Assembly (NCBI GenBank): GCA_045604965.1
Contig: JAZUPB010000011.1
Span: 3,690 to 67,689 of the forward strand
DNA length: 64,000 nucleotides
From: JAISGQ01 sp045604965
Lineage (GTDB): Bacteria > Bacillota > Clostridia > Oscillospirales > Acutalibacteraceae
Direction: 5' to 3'
The notes beneath the pieces were generated by a model. That model had not been told where the DNA came from, made no database searches, and worked only from the letters and a program-made list of their open reading frames with translations. A program made the translations under genes and the position numbers. Shown here one piece after another: positions 1 through 9,101 of this stretch; within the stretch, counting starts at the first letter, position 1, and the number at the start of each line of letters is the position of its first letter.

Positions 1-1003
1 CTGCACCTACAAAAGTGCGGACAAATTTTGCCTTTTCCTCCATAGTGACACGATTCCTCAAATGCTCAAAAGCCTCATAGGGCACTCTGCCGTCGCAAGG
101 GTCCGGCTTAAACAGCACAAGATCATAATGCGATTCCATATTTATAACGTGTGCACTGAATGTCTGGAGCTGCTTTTTTACAATAAGTCCGTTAATATAG
201 AATCTTCTTAGATTTTCGTAGCTTCTCAGGAAAAAGTCGGCAAGTCCGGGATCGGTTATCGCTGCGCACACTGATGCACCTTCATCAAAGAAATTAGTGC
301 ACAGCATTTTATTCTCTTTTTTACCGTCTTCTCCGTTCCACGAGTATTCGACGATTGAAAAGTTCTTCATCATACCTTCGGAGGCAGATGCAGTTGTTTC
401 TCCGCACCTTACGCTGTAGTTTTTGAAAGTCAGCAGCGGCAGAAGCTCGTGAAGAGCATTGACGCTTTCCTTGAGATTCGATTCTGAAAAGCCCACAAGA
501 TGCTCGATCTCGCAGATATGTCCCTTTTTTTCGATTCTGAGCAGAGAATCCCTTAATTCTGAAATTATATCGTGTCTGCAGCAGTTGACAAGTTTCACCT
601 TACAGGAAAAACCTTCTTTTTCCGATGCCTCTTCCACCATCGCCGCCATATCTCTCAGACTGCGAAGGTATCGGTCTCCATCATAAAAAATAATGTCGCT
701 GATCGCTTTTTCCTCTTCACCTTGTCCTCCGAACAGCATCTCCGTTATCTCTTCGCTGGCTGACAGCGTGTTTTCATCCACGCTCATCAGGCTGGTGTAA
801 TAGTCAAATTCAACTATTTCCTTGCCTGTAAAATTCAGTGTTGCAATTATGGCATTTGATATTTCCTTTGAGGGATACTGAGTTCCGTTGAGTATACGGT
901 AAAAGCTCGATCGGCTTATTTTTGATTTGATGAGAAACTCATCAACTCTCATCGCTCTGTCCTTAAGCTTTGATTTAAGAAATCTTCCCAAATTTTCAGA
1001 CAT
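1..1003 (-). CDS. HTH-type regulator, truncated by window edge
   Basis: The reading frame opens with ATG at 1003 and stays open to base 1, so at least 334 residues are visible and the C-terminus lies outside the window. Residues about 18-50 look like an Xre/Cro-type helix-turn-helix, with the segments MRVDEFLIKSKISRSSFYR and LNGTQYPSKE typical of a recognition helix and the turn after it. The rest is a globular domain I do not recognise, with no membrane segment. A DNA-binding regulator that senses something through its large C-terminal part is an inference. An AAGGAAGGTGAG-like ribosome site lies just upstream. The next gene (MATE) is on the same strand but has its own terminator. Confidence 0.7.
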   Translation of the reverse strand, partial: MSENLGRFLKSKLKDRAMRVDEFLIKSKISRSSFYRILNGTQYPSKEISNAIIATLNFTGKEIVEFDYYTSLMSVDENTLSASEEITEMLFGGQGEEEKAISDIIFYDGDRYLRSLRDMAAMVEEASEKEGFSCKVKLVNCCRHDIISELRDSLLRIEKKGHICEIEHLVGFSESNLKESVNALHELLPLLTFKNYSVRCGETTASASEGMMKNFSIVEYSWNGEDGKKENKMLCTNFFDEGASVCAAITDPGLADFFLRSYENLRRFYINGLIVKKQLQTFSAHVINMESHYDLVLFKPDPCDGRVPYEAFEHLRNRVTMEEKAKFVRTFVGA

Positions 1004-1200
1004 CAGAACTCACCTTCCTTTATTCGACATTTTTCATCAATATATTTTATGTTATACCAATATCTGTTTATTGTCAACGTAATTCATTTCCATTTCGTAA
1101 AGTTCCACGATTCCCTCGAAATAATCCCATACAATCATTGACACATTCCGAAACTTATTGTATAATGGCCTTAAATCAGGTACACGTTTACATATTTATA

Positions 1201-1254
1201 AAAAACATTGTATTGAATGCGGTTGTTGTGGAACGCCTTCAATACAATGTTTTT
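1201..1254 (-). terminator. Intrinsic terminator of MATE gene
   Basis: A perfect 17-bp stem (1201-1217 with 1238-1254) begins two bases past the MATE stop codon. On the minus strand its 3' arm ends in a T run. Confidence 0.8.
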
Positions 1255-1256
1255 CT

Positions 1257-2624
1257 TTATTTTTTCATAAACTCGGGCTTCGGTTCTATCCTCTTCTTCC
1301 AGTTGCCTGTCCAGTAGCGTATTAGACACACAAGCCCCGTAGTTGCCCAGGTAGCGCCTGTTGTCATCCACACTGCCCACCATCCCAGCGCAGGGATAAG
1401 CAGGAAAAGCTGTGAAAAAATAACTCTTCCTCCAACCTCAACAAATCCGTTGAACATAGCGAACGCTGCATCTCCGCAGCCATTGAGAAGTGCTCTGGGG
1501 ACATATATCATACCGAGTCCGAAATAAAACAGGCTGGTTATTCTCAGCGCTTTTGCCGCAATATCGATTACAACGGGATCGTCAACGAAGAATCCTGCAA
1601 TATCACTTCCGAAGATATAGAAAAGCGGTATAAGAATAAGGCTGAAAATAAGCACTACAACAACCGACTGTCTGAAGCCCTTCTTTATACGATCGACCTT
1701 TCCCGCACCTGCATTCTGACCTGCGAAGGTGGTCATTGCCGCTGCAAGAGAGCTGTAAGGCTGCTGGACAAGGGATTCTATGCGTATTGTAATTGTATGA
1801 GCCGCCATTACATCCTCGCCGAAACCGTTTACTACTCCCTGAAGCACCATACAGGAAACTGCGATTGTTCCGTTCTGGAGCGCAAGGGGAATTCCTATCT
1901 TGAATGATCTGCCTATTATCGACATATCCATCTTCATATCCGCCTTTTCCATTCGGAACTGGGGGATCTTTTTATATGCATACATATAGCAGGTAATAGC
2001 GGATATTGCCTGAGAAATTATTGTGGCCAGCGCAACTCCGAACACAGCCATATCAAGCACAATAACAAACAAAAGGTCAAGAACCACATTTATTACGCAG
2101 GCGATTATCAGGAATACAAGCGGTGTTTTTGAGTCGCCCAGTGCGCGCAGTATAGCCGCTATTCCGTTGTACATAGATATGGCTATAAGTCCGAGGCAGG
2201 TTGTTCGAAGATATATTAGAGTATCGGGGTATATATGCTCGGGAGTGCCCAGCAAATGCAGAAGCCAGGGTGCAAGGAGAACACCCACCGCACTTACGAC
2301 CAGGGACATACTGATAAGCACGTAATATGAATTTGCAATTGTTTTTCTTACGTTCTTTTCGTCCTTTGCCCCGAAATACTGAGCTACGATAACTCCTATG
2401 CCCATTCCGAGTCCGTTTCCAAGGGAAAAGAACAGGAAGTTTGACGATGCACAGGAACCTACAGCCGCAAGAGCATCTTTTCCAACATACTGTCCGACAA
2501 CGATAGAGTCGACCATATTATAAAACTGCTGAAAAAGGTTGCCTATAAGAAGAGGAAGGGTGAATTTCAGTATGTGTTTGACAGGACTTCCATCGGTCAT
2601 ATCGGTAGTGAAATTTCTGCTCAT
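1257..2624 (-). CDS. MATE family multidrug/toxin efflux transporter
   Basis: A MATE transporter of 455 residues, the normal family length, with about twelve hydrophobic segments. It exports drugs or metabolites by ion antiport across the cytoplasmic membrane. The N-terminal pattern MTDGSPVKHILKFTLPLL and the following GNLFQQFYNMVDSIVVG are typical of the family, as is the matching internal repeat near FAGQNAGAGK. I chose the ATG at 2624 over one five codons upstream because an AGGAG sits 8 bases before it. The gene stands alone between a terminator and a divergent sugar operon. The substrate cannot be told from sequence. Confidence 0.9.
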   Translation of the reverse strand: MSRNFTTDMTDGSPVKHILKFTLPLLIGNLFQQFYNMVDSIVVGQYVGKDALAAVGSCASSNFLFFSLGNGLGMGIGVIVAQYFGAKDEKNVRKTIANSYYVLISMSLVVSAVGVLLAPWLLHLLGTPEHIYPDTLIYLRTTCLGLIAISMYNGIAAILRALGDSKTPLVFLIIACVINVVLDLLFVIVLDMAVFGVALATIISQAISAITCYMYAYKKIPQFRMEKADMKMDMSIIGRSFKIGIPLALQNGTIAVSCMVLQGVVNGFGEDVMAAHTITIRIESLVQQPYSSLAAAMTTFAGQNAGAGKVDRIKKGFRQSVVVVLIFSLILIPLFYIFGSDIAGFFVDDPVVIDIAAKALRITSLFYFGLGMIYVPRALLNGCGDAAFAMFNGFVEVGGRVIFSQLFLLIPALGWWAVWMTTGATWATTGLVCLIRYWTGNWKKRIEPKPEFMKK

Positions 2625-2806
2625 TTGTCTTCTCCTCATAAGAATTTATCACCTGTTTTTTCAAGAGGATTATAGTTATTTTTCCTCAAATAGTCTACAC
2701 ATCTTTTCAACAGACTTATTTTATCTTTTGAAAATTAATTTGTACACTTCCAACAGCATCACCCTGTTTTTTGCGTTTTTCACAGGTTAAAAACTGTATT
2801 TGAATA

Positions 2807-2834
2807 TTGAAATACAATTTTGTTGTGTTATACT
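2807..2834 (+). promoter_or_regulatory. Candidate promoter for GH13/GPH operon
   Basis: TTGAAA (2807-2812), a 16-base spacer and TATACT (2829-2834). A short palindrome, TGTTA-TG-TAACA (2844-2855), just downstream could be an operator for a sugar-responsive repressor, but this is a guess. The rest of 2625-2895 is AT-rich with no gene; the MATE promoter must also lie here. Confidence 0.5.
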
Positions 2835-2895
2835 ATAAATGTATGTTATGTAACACATATCAATCTTTATCATCTTTCGGTACGGAGGTTATTTT

Positions 2896-4530
2896 ATGGG
2901 TGCAAATTATCGTTCGGATACTGTTATATATCAAATCTATCCCCGTTCCTTTATGGATTCAGACGGCGACGGCGTAGGCGATATCAGAGGTATAATCTCA
3001 AAGCTTGATCACATCGCTTCTCTCGGAGCAAACAACATATGGCTCTCCCCTGTTTATGCAAGCCCAAATGACGACAACGGATATGACATCGCCGACTACA
3101 AGTCAATACAGCCTCAGTTCGGCACTATGGAAGATTTTGACGAGCTCCTTGCCAAGGCAAAGGAAAAGGGAATCGGCATCGTTATGGATCTTGTAATAAA
3201 CCACACCTCTGACGAGCACGAGTGGTTTAAAAAGGCATTGGCAGGCGATGAAAAATACCGCGATTATTACATAATACGTAAAGGTAAAAAAGGCAAAGTT
3301 CCAAATAACTGGGGCAATTTCTTTGCGGAGTGTCCCTGGACTCCTTTCGGCGATTCAAAAGATGAATATTATCTGCACCTTTTCTCAAAGAAACAGCCTG
3401 ACCTCAACTGGCATAACACTGCCGTTAAGGAAGAAGTCAAAGACATAATGCGGTTCTGGCTTGACAAGGGCATTGCAGGCTTCCGCTGTGATGTTATAAA
3501 CGTAATCTACAAGGACACCCTTGAAAACGGCAAAAAGCAGCTTGCCCTTACAGGTCAGGAGCACTATCTTTCCACAAAGGGATGTCACGAAATTCTTGCA
3601 GAGCTGCGAAGAGATGTGCTTGAACCCTACGGGGCTTTTGCAGTTGGTGAAACCGTTTTTGTCGATATCCCCAAGGCAAAGGATCTCTGCGACGAAGAAC
3701 GCAAAGAGCTTGATATGGTATTTTCCTTCAAGCATATGGAATGTGATCAGAAAGGTCTTAAATGGTTCCCTGCAAAAATGAATCTCAAAAAACTTATGAA
3801 CACTCTTACCGAATGGCAGACAGGACTTTTCTGGAACACTGTATATTTTGAAAATCACGATCAGCCGAGATTCATCTCACGATTCAATGATTCCGAAGGC
3901 TTCAGAGCGGAATGTTCAAAAATGATGGCAGGTCTCATTATGACTCTTCGAGGAACGCCGTTCATCTACGAAGGTCAGGAGATCGGTATGACAAACTGCA
4001 ATTTTGCTTCTCTTGACGAGATTATGGATATAGAAAGCCACAATATCCACGCAATGGCGAAAAAGCTAGGCATCCCTAAGGGTATGCGCTGGAAAATGAT
4101 AAAGCACGGAACCCGTGATCACGCACGCACACCGATGCAGTGGAGCGGCGAAAAGAACGCAGGCTTCACTGAAGGCACTCCCTGGCTGAGACTTAACGAC
4201 AATTATGAATCGGTAAACGCTGAAACGGACAAGGCAGATTCAAACGGAGTATTTGCCTTCTGGCAGAAGATGACCGAGCTTCGCAAAACAAACCCCATTC
4301 TCTGCACAGGCTCTTTTGTTCCCGTACTTCAGAACAAGGCAGTATATGCCTTTGAACGTGAGCTTGAAGGCAAAAAGCTTCTTTCTGTTTTCAATATGAC
4401 AGGTAAAAAAGTATCCCTTCCAAAGGCTCTCCGCGCAAAGGGAAATCTCCTTGCAGCAAATTACGAAAACAGAGATGATAAGCATCTTGCACCTTTTGAA
4501 TTCAGACTGATTGATTTATCAGATAATTAA
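2896..4530 (+). CDS. GH13 alpha-glucosidase (oligo-1,6-glucosidase type)
   Basis: A 544-residue cytoplasmic glycoside hydrolase of family 13, with no signal peptide. It should release glucose from short alpha-glucosides. The catalytic triad is visible: nucleophile D199 in GFRCDVI, acid/base E252 in AVGETVF and D322 in ENHDQPR. The Ca-site motif DSDGDGVGD is at 21-29 and QPDLNW near 167, the latter typical of subfamily 31 oligo-1,6-glucosidases. Trehalose-6-phosphate hydrolase is less likely because the neighbour is a symporter, not a PTS. The start follows CGGAGG. The transporter gene follows after 46 bases, so the two form a small uptake-and-cleavage operon. Confidence 0.9.
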   Translation: MGANYRSDTVIYQIYPRSFMDSDGDGVGDIRGIISKLDHIASLGANNIWLSPVYASPNDDNGYDIADYKSIQPQFGTMEDFDELLAKAKEKGIGIVMDLVINHTSDEHEWFKKALAGDEKYRDYYIIRKGKKGKVPNNWGNFFAECPWTPFGDSKDEYYLHLFSKKQPDLNWHNTAVKEEVKDIMRFWLDKGIAGFRCDVINVIYKDTLENGKKQLALTGQEHYLSTKGCHEILAELRRDVLEPYGAFAVGETVFVDIPKAKDLCDEERKELDMVFSFKHMECDQKGLKWFPAKMNLKKLMNTLTEWQTGLFWNTVYFENHDQPRFISRFNDSEGFRAECSKMMAGLIMTLRGTPFIYEGQEIGMTNCNFASLDEIMDIESHNIHAMAKKLGIPKGMRWKMIKHGTRDHARTPMQWSGEKNAGFTEGTPWLRLNDNYESVNAETDKADSNGVFAFWQKMTELRKTNPILCTGSFVPVLQNKAVYAFERELEGKKLLSVFNMTGKKVSLPKALRAKGNLLAANYENRDDKHLAPFEFRLIDLSDN

Positions 4531-4576
4531 TTATCTGACTCTCCCCTTTTTAATCCCAACAGAAAGGATGAAAGCA

Positions 4577-6031
4577 ATGGATAAAAAAATGAGAAGGAAC
4601 AAATTCTGCTTTGGCATCGGCACTCTCGGCAGAGATGCAGTATACACCCTCATAAGTATGTATCTCATCACATACTTAACCGAGGTCGTAGGTCTCTCAG
4701 ACTATCAGCTTGCAATAATCGGCACCCTTATGGTTATATTTCGTGTGTTCGATGCCCTTAACGACCCGATTATGGGCACTATAGTTGACAACACAAAGAG
4801 CAGATGGGGTAAATTCAAACCCTGGATAGTGTTCGGTGCTATTACTTCGGGCATACTTACCATACTTCTTTTTACCGATTTCAACCTGTCAGACAAAGGA
4901 TATATTGTATTTTTCGCAATCATTTATCTCCTCTGGGGTATGGCATATACAACAAATGATATCTCATACTGGTCTCTCATGCCCGCTATCTCAAAGGATC
5001 AGAAGGTACGCGAGGGTGTGGGCGCTATCGCAAGAATATGCGCCAATGTCGGTATGTTTGCTGTAGTTGTCCTTTACACTATGGTTCCCGATCTGTTCGG
5101 TATGCCTGCCAAGAAAAGCTATTTCTGGTTTACTGTCATTATCGTTGCGCTTATGTGGTTCTTCCAGCTTTTCACCGTTTTCGGCGTAAAGGAAGACCGC
5201 TCTGAGCTGGAAACTCAGGAGCACACCTCCTTAAAAGGTATGCTCAAGGCTCTTATAAAGAACGATCAGCTTATGATCACCGCTGTTGCTATGGCACTCT
5301 TTATGATAGGCTACTGCACTACAACATCCTTCGGTGTTTACTATTTCAAGTACGCATATAAGGACGAAGGCACTTATATGATATTTGCCGCAGTTCTCGG
5401 TGTGGCTCAGCTTACGGCTCTTTCCATATTCCCCTTGTTCAGCAGGAAGTTTACAAGAAAACAGCTTTACACAGGCTCGATGATAACTGTAGTTGCCGCC
5501 TATCTGCTGTTTTTCTTCTCCTTTGAAAAGCTTCCTCTTATCATCGCCGCAGGTCTTGCCCTGTTCTTTGCTCAGGCATTTATTCAGCTTCTTATGCTTC
5601 TTTTCCTTGCCGATGCTGTTGAATACGGTCAGTGGAAGCTTGGAAAAAGAAATGAATCTGTTTCATTCGCCGTTCAGCCCTTTATCAATAAACTCGGCGG
5701 TGCGATCGGCACAGGTGTTGTAACAATTACCCTCATTATTTCCGGTATCAACAATGAATCTCTTAAAATCACACAGATTGAAGAGAGAATAGAGAGCCTT
5801 ACCGATCCTGCTGCTATCGCCTCTGCTCAGGCTGAGATAGATGCACTTATAAACGGCGTCACTGGAACTCCGCTCTGGATTATGAAGGGTGCTATGATGA
5901 TATTCCCTCTCGTATGTATTCTTCTCGGTTTTATCATCTATTCCAGGAAGTTCAAAATCGACGAAAAAATGTATGCTCAGATAATCAGCGACCTCAACGA
6001 GCGCAGCAAAAACACTGCCTCCGAAGAATAA
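4577..6031 (+). CDS. GPH-family sugar:cation symporter (MFS)
   Basis: A 484-residue membrane protein of the glycoside-pentoside-hexuronide:cation symporter family (MelB/XynP type), with about twelve membrane helices. It most likely imports the oligosaccharide cut by the GH13 enzyme upstream. Family marks include GIGTLGRDAVYTLISMYL at the N-terminus, the DALNDPIMG loop with TKSRWGKFKPW, and NDISYWSL. The start at 4577 is set by AAAGG nine bases upstream; an ATG at 4568 would touch the ribosome site. The C-terminal tail is charged and cytoplasmic. It ends at a strong bidirectional terminator. Confidence 0.9.
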   Translation: MDKKMRRNKFCFGIGTLGRDAVYTLISMYLITYLTEVVGLSDYQLAIIGTLMVIFRVFDALNDPIMGTIVDNTKSRWGKFKPWIVFGAITSGILTILLFTDFNLSDKGYIVFFAIIYLLWGMAYTTNDISYWSLMPAISKDQKVREGVGAIARICANVGMFAVVVLYTMVPDLFGMPAKKSYFWFTVIIVALMWFFQLFTVFGVKEDRSELETQEHTSLKGMLKALIKNDQLMITAVAMALFMIGYCTTTSFGVYYFKYAYKDEGTYMIFAAVLGVAQLTALSIFPLFSRKFTRKQLYTGSMITVVAAYLLFFFSFEKLPLIIAAGLALFFAQAFIQLLMLLFLADAVEYGQWKLGKRNESVSFAVQPFINKLGGAIGTGVVTITLIISGINNESLKITQIEERIESLTDPAAIASAQAEIDALINGVTGTPLWIMKGAMMIFPLVCILLGFIIYSRKFKIDEKMYAQIISDLNERSKNTASEE

Positions 6032-6044
6032 GATTATACATGTG

Positions 6045-6077
6045 AAAAAGGCTGTGGGGTAACCCACAGCCTTTTTT
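6045..6077. terminator. Bidirectional terminator
   Basis: A perfect 14-bp stem (6045-6058 with 6063-6076), GTAA loop, flanked by A5 and T6. It serves the symporter gene on the plus strand and the convergent anti-sigma gene on the minus strand. Confidence 0.85.
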
Positions 6078-6078
6078 G

Positions 6079-6894
6079 TTATTCGCTGAGATTAATGCTT
6101 CCGTCTTCATTGAGAACAAACCCTACGCTTTCCAGATGCTCTCTTGCCGCCTTGGGATCTGCTTTGGATGGGTCAAGGGTTAGGGGAAATTTCCCTTTTA
6201 CGCCCTTATATTCCGGTGCATAGTCTATCGCACCAGTTGCTTCGTCAAAGCTGAAAATCTCCGCACTTGGTGCCAGTCCTTCGCTGTATATATAAAATGC
6301 TACTTCTCTGTCAGCGAACATCTCAAGAGTTTCAAATGAATAGAGGAAATAATAAACCCCGTCTGTAATATGTCCGTTGGCTCCGCCGTCGCACAGCGAA
6401 AATAGATTGACAAACCACGGCTGATAGCCTTCTACAAGGGGAGTTATCTTAACTTCACGGTCCTCATCAAGTGTCATTGGTGTGCCGTCAGCATGCTCGA
6501 CTGCCACGGCAACGTAGCTTCTGGCCTTATCAACATCGTCCCATTCACTGATGTTTTTGCCGCTAACTATACCCATCAGTGTTATATTGTAGTCTCCTGC
6601 CTCCTTTGTCTCGTTGATGATAACTGCGTCCTCGGAAGCAAATGCCTCAGCAAGAGGCTTGTCATCGAAACTTTCCGCAAGCTGTGACGGTGTGAGCAGT
6701 CTTACCGCCGCATATGCCGTGCCTGCTGTCAGAACTGCCGCAAGTATGACCGCTGCCAATACTGTAATCAATTTTTTGTTTTTCATATTTTTCCTTTCTG
6801 CCAGAAATGAGCGCAGAATCCTTTGAGTATCCTCCTCAAAGCCTTCTCTCACTTCCAGACTGTCAAATGCTTTTTTATACTGTTCTCTGATCAA
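6079..6894 (-). CDS. Probable anti-sigma factor, membrane-anchored
   Basis: About 271 residues: a short cytoplasmic N-terminus, one membrane helix (roughly residues 40-62, rich in Ala/Val/Leu), and an extracytoplasmic domain with no recognised catalytic motif, broadly like DUF4179-type anti-sigma proteins. Its 5' end overlaps the sigma factor gene, as expected for a partner that binds and inhibits that sigma factor. The start is uncertain: an ATG at 6903 abuts AGGAG with no spacing, while the in-frame TTG at 6894 has nine bases, so I prefer the TTG. The extracellular part presumably senses an envelope signal. No family-level identification was possible from sequence alone. Confidence 0.65.
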   Translation of the reverse strand: MIREQYKKAFDSLEVREGFEEDTQRILRSFLAERKNMKNKKLITVLAAVILAAVLTAGTAYAAVRLLTPSQLAESFDDKPLAEAFASEDAVIINETKEAGDYNITLMGIVSGKNISEWDDVDKARSYVAVAVEHADGTPMTLDEDREVKITPLVEGYQPWFVNLFSLCDGGANGHITDGVYYFLYSFETLEMFADREVAFYIYSEGLAPSAEIFSFDEATGAIDYAPEYKGVKGKFPLTLDPSKADPKAAREHLESVGFVLNEDGSINLSE

Positions 6895-7366
6895 TGTAAT
6901 CATCTCCTGTCAGCTTTTCTTTCAGCACTGACCTGCCCCGTGCCAGCCGTGTACCCACTGTGGCAGACGGCATATGCAGTATTTTAGATATCTCTTTTAT
7001 TGAATATCCCTCGTAATAATATAGATGAATCACTGTTCGGTATTTTTCCGGCAGTGCAAGCACCGCTTCCATAATACCTGCCTCTTCCTTCGTACTAATT
7101 GCAGGGATATCCTCCGATGCTTCGCTTCTTGCCAGCTTTTTTCGGAGATTTCGTGACATATTTATTGTTACTCTTATAAGCCAGGCTCTTTCGTGTTCCT
7201 TGTCGTTGAATTTCCTTTCCTTGCTGAGCAGTTTTATAAATACGTCCTGCACGATGTCCTCTGAATCGGCAGTGTTGTGAAGCACTGTATATGCCGCTCT
7301 GAAGAGCGTACGGCTGTATTCGGTCACTATTTCGGAGATGTATTCATCGGCGCCTGATGAAATCAT
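6875..7366 (-). CDS. ECF-type RNA polymerase sigma factor
   Basis: A 163-residue group IV sigma factor. Region 2 lies near the N-terminus (DSEDIVQDVFIKL, then AWLIRVTINMSRN). Region 4 has a helix-turn-helix (GYSIKEISKILHMPSATVGT) ending in the usual ARGRSVLKEKL. It would direct RNA polymerase to a small stress regulon. Start at 7366 follows GAGGAGG with eight bases. It overlaps the downstream anti-sigma gene by about 20-29 bases, so the two are translated together. Auto-regulation is common in this family but I could not define its promoter. Confidence 0.9.
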   Translation of the reverse strand: MISSGADEYISEIVTEYSRTLFRAAYTVLHNTADSEDIVQDVFIKLLSKERKFNDKEHERAWLIRVTINMSRNLRKKLARSEASEDIPAISTKEEAGIMEAVLALPEKYRTVIHLYYYEGYSIKEISKILHMPSATVGTRLARGRSVLKEKLTGDDYIDQRTV

Positions 7367-7434
7367 ATGTATGACCTCCTCTCACTGATAAAACAATCGG
7401 AAATGTCAGTATTTTTCATTTATCGCAGAAATAA

Positions 7435-7461
7435 ATAATGCAGGCATACTGCCTGCATTAT
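7435..7461 (-). terminator. Terminator of DUF3737 gene
   Basis: Perfect 12-bp stem (7435-7446 with 7450-7461), three-base loop, followed on the minus strand by a T-rich stretch. It separates the DUF3737 gene from the sigma operon. Confidence 0.7.
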
Positions 7462-7481
7462 CATTGATAAATCAAATTTTT

Positions 7482-8333
7482 CTAAGCGGTGCACAGCGCC
7501 GTTGTTATCCTGCATTCAGAGGGCTTCGGCAGTGTATCGTCAAGAATTACCTCACCTATCGAATCAGCCTTGATAAATCCGCTGATGGGATTTTTTACAC
7601 TTATTATATTCCCCTTTACTGTTGCCTCCACCTCACTGCGCTCGAATGAAAGATCGGTATCTATCATCTCGCAGTCCTCAAGAACCAGTCCTTTTGCATA
7701 GCACAGAGGCTGAGTTCCTATGATTTTGCATCTTACAAGGCGAAGATTTTCAGAATACCAGGCAAGGTATTCACCTTTAATGGTGCTGTCGTACACCGTA
7801 ACATTCTTACTGTGCCAGAATGCGTCCTTTGTATCCAGATACGAATCGCGTATCACCATATTTTCAACGTATTGGAAGGAATATTTTCCTTTCAGGTGTA
7901 CCCGATCAAGCTCAAGACCCGCTGTTTTAAGAAAAGGATATTCTCCCTCAAGGGTGCAGTCGGAAAGTTTTATGTCACTGCTGAGCCATCCGAACTCGGG
8001 AGAAACCACCTTGCAGTTATCAAGCTTTATGCCTTTACATTCTCTTACAGCCTTTATTCCGTTCAAAATGCTGTTTTTGATATGTATATTCTCATCGTAC
8101 CACAGCGCGGCGCGGCAGTTCTCTGTCATTTCGCAGGAATCGACTACTGCACCCGTTACGTGCCACAGCGGATAACGCAGATTCATATAACAATCCCTGA
8201 GAGTTACATCGGAACATTCCTTCAGTGCGGATTCGCCGTCTGCAGGTCCGTCGAAACGGCAGTTTATTACCTCTGCACCGTGCACTGCATAAAGTGCACG
8301 TTCCTCATCAAGGATCAGGTTCTCAAATTTCAT
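7482..8333 (-). CDS. DUF3737 family protein, right-handed beta-helix
   Basis: A 283-residue protein matching DUF3737 in length and in the N-terminal signature CRFDGPADGESALKE. The sequence is a series of short strands of the form xIxxCxx (for example VTLRDCYM, VVDSCEM, IKLDNCKV, LVLEDCEM), which is the layout of a parallel beta-helix of the pentapeptide/pectate-lyase kind. No signal peptide, so it is cytoplasmic. The biochemical role is unknown. The start follows AAAGGA at a longish 11 bases. It stands alone between a terminator and the divergent redox operon. Confidence 0.8.
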   Translation of the reverse strand: MKFENLILDEERALYAVHGAEVINCRFDGPADGESALKECSDVTLRDCYMNLRYPLWHVTGAVVDSCEMTENCRAALWYDENIHIKNSILNGIKAVRECKGIKLDNCKVVSPEFGWLSSDIKLSDCTLEGEYPFLKTAGLELDRVHLKGKYSFQYVENMVIRDSYLDTKDAFWHSKNVTVYDSTIKGEYLAWYSENLRLVRCKIIGTQPLCYAKGLVLEDCEMIDTDLSFERSEVEATVKGNIISVKNPISGFIKADSIGEVILDDTLPKPSECRITTALCTA

Positions 8334-8477
8334 TTTTACAACAGTCCTTTTGCGTTCGATAACTTTGTTATTTTACCTCAAACCCGATGTTTAGTCAATA
8401 TTCTATCACATATTCTACACGCTGTGCAGCGCCTTACAAATAACCATAATATAATTGTCCTTTTTCGTTCTTATGCG

Positions 8478-8506
8478 TTGATTTTTTTACTTTTTGGTTA
8501 TATAAT
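8478..8506 (+). promoter_or_regulatory. Promoter of the Stn-like redox operon
   Basis: TTGATT (8478-8483), 17-base spacer, TATAAT (8501-8506). The transcribed leader holds ATTCG-TTTT-CGAAT (8525-8538) and a longer GCCGC/GCGGC pairing before the ribosome site. I found no Rex-type (TTGTGA...TCACAA) site. The rest of 8334-8603 is AT-rich and without a gene. Confidence 0.65.
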
Positions 8507-8603
8507 TTTTAATTAATTTATAGTATTCGTTTTCGAATGCCGCCAAACAGGAAAATTTTATGTTTTGCAGCGGCTAAACTCATAAAAAGCTGGAGGAAAT
8601 CAT

Positions 8604-9101
8604 ATGTGCTGTCAATGCAACGGACCGCAGAGCGATCTTTCATTACTCAACGAAACACTGAATGAATACGCCGATGTTCCCGGAAGCCTTATTGCAATTC
8701 TGCAGAAGGCTCAGGAAATCTACGGCTATCTCCCAAAGGATGTTATGTATCACATCGCAGAGCGCATCGGCATCTCTCCTGCAGAGGTGGTCGGTGTAGC
8801 TACCTTCTATTCACAGTTCCGCTTAACTCCTATAGGCAAATATCTTATTATGGCCTGTCAGGGCACTGCCTGCCACGTAAACGGCAGTAAGCGAGTCGGA
8901 GAAGCTGTCGCAAAATACCTCGGCATAGAAAACGGCGAGACCACCAAAGACGGACTCTTCACCCTTGAGAATGTCGCCTGTCTCGGATGCTGTTCTCTTG
9001 CTCCCGTTATTATGATAAACGGCGAAGCTTACGGCAATCTCACCCCTGAGAGTGCAATTGCCATAATCAAGGATATTCAGTCAAAGGAGGCGCAGTCGTA
9101 A
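8604..9101 (+). CDS. NuoE/HndA-like [2Fe-2S] thioredoxin-fold subunit
   Basis: A 165-residue subunit of the complex I 24-kDa family. The four ligands of its [2Fe-2S] cluster are C85, C90, C126 and C130 (ACQGTAC and ACLGCC), the standard Cx4C...Cx3C layout, preceded by the helical domain (IYGYLPKDVMYHIAERIG). It carries electrons to or from the FMN subunit encoded next. The start follows GGAGGA. The stop TAA shares one base with the next ATG (TAATG), indicating coupled translation. Named StnA/HndA/HydC in different complexes; the third gene points to an Stn-like complex. Confidence 0.9.
   Translation: MCCQCNGPQSDLSLLNETLNEYADVPGSLIAILQKAQEIYGYLPKDVMYHIAERIGISPAEVVGVATFYSQFRLTPIGKYLIMACQGTACHVNGSKRVGEAVAKYLGIENGETTKDGLFTLENVACLGCCSLAPVIMINGEAYGNLTPESAIAIIKDIQSKEAQS

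Noticed and set aside
2896..4530. Trehalose-6-phosphate hydrolase (treC)
   Set aside because: The adjoining transporter is a GPH symporter rather than a trehalose PTS, and the QPDLNW context fits general oligo-1,6-glucosidases; the exact substrate is left open.
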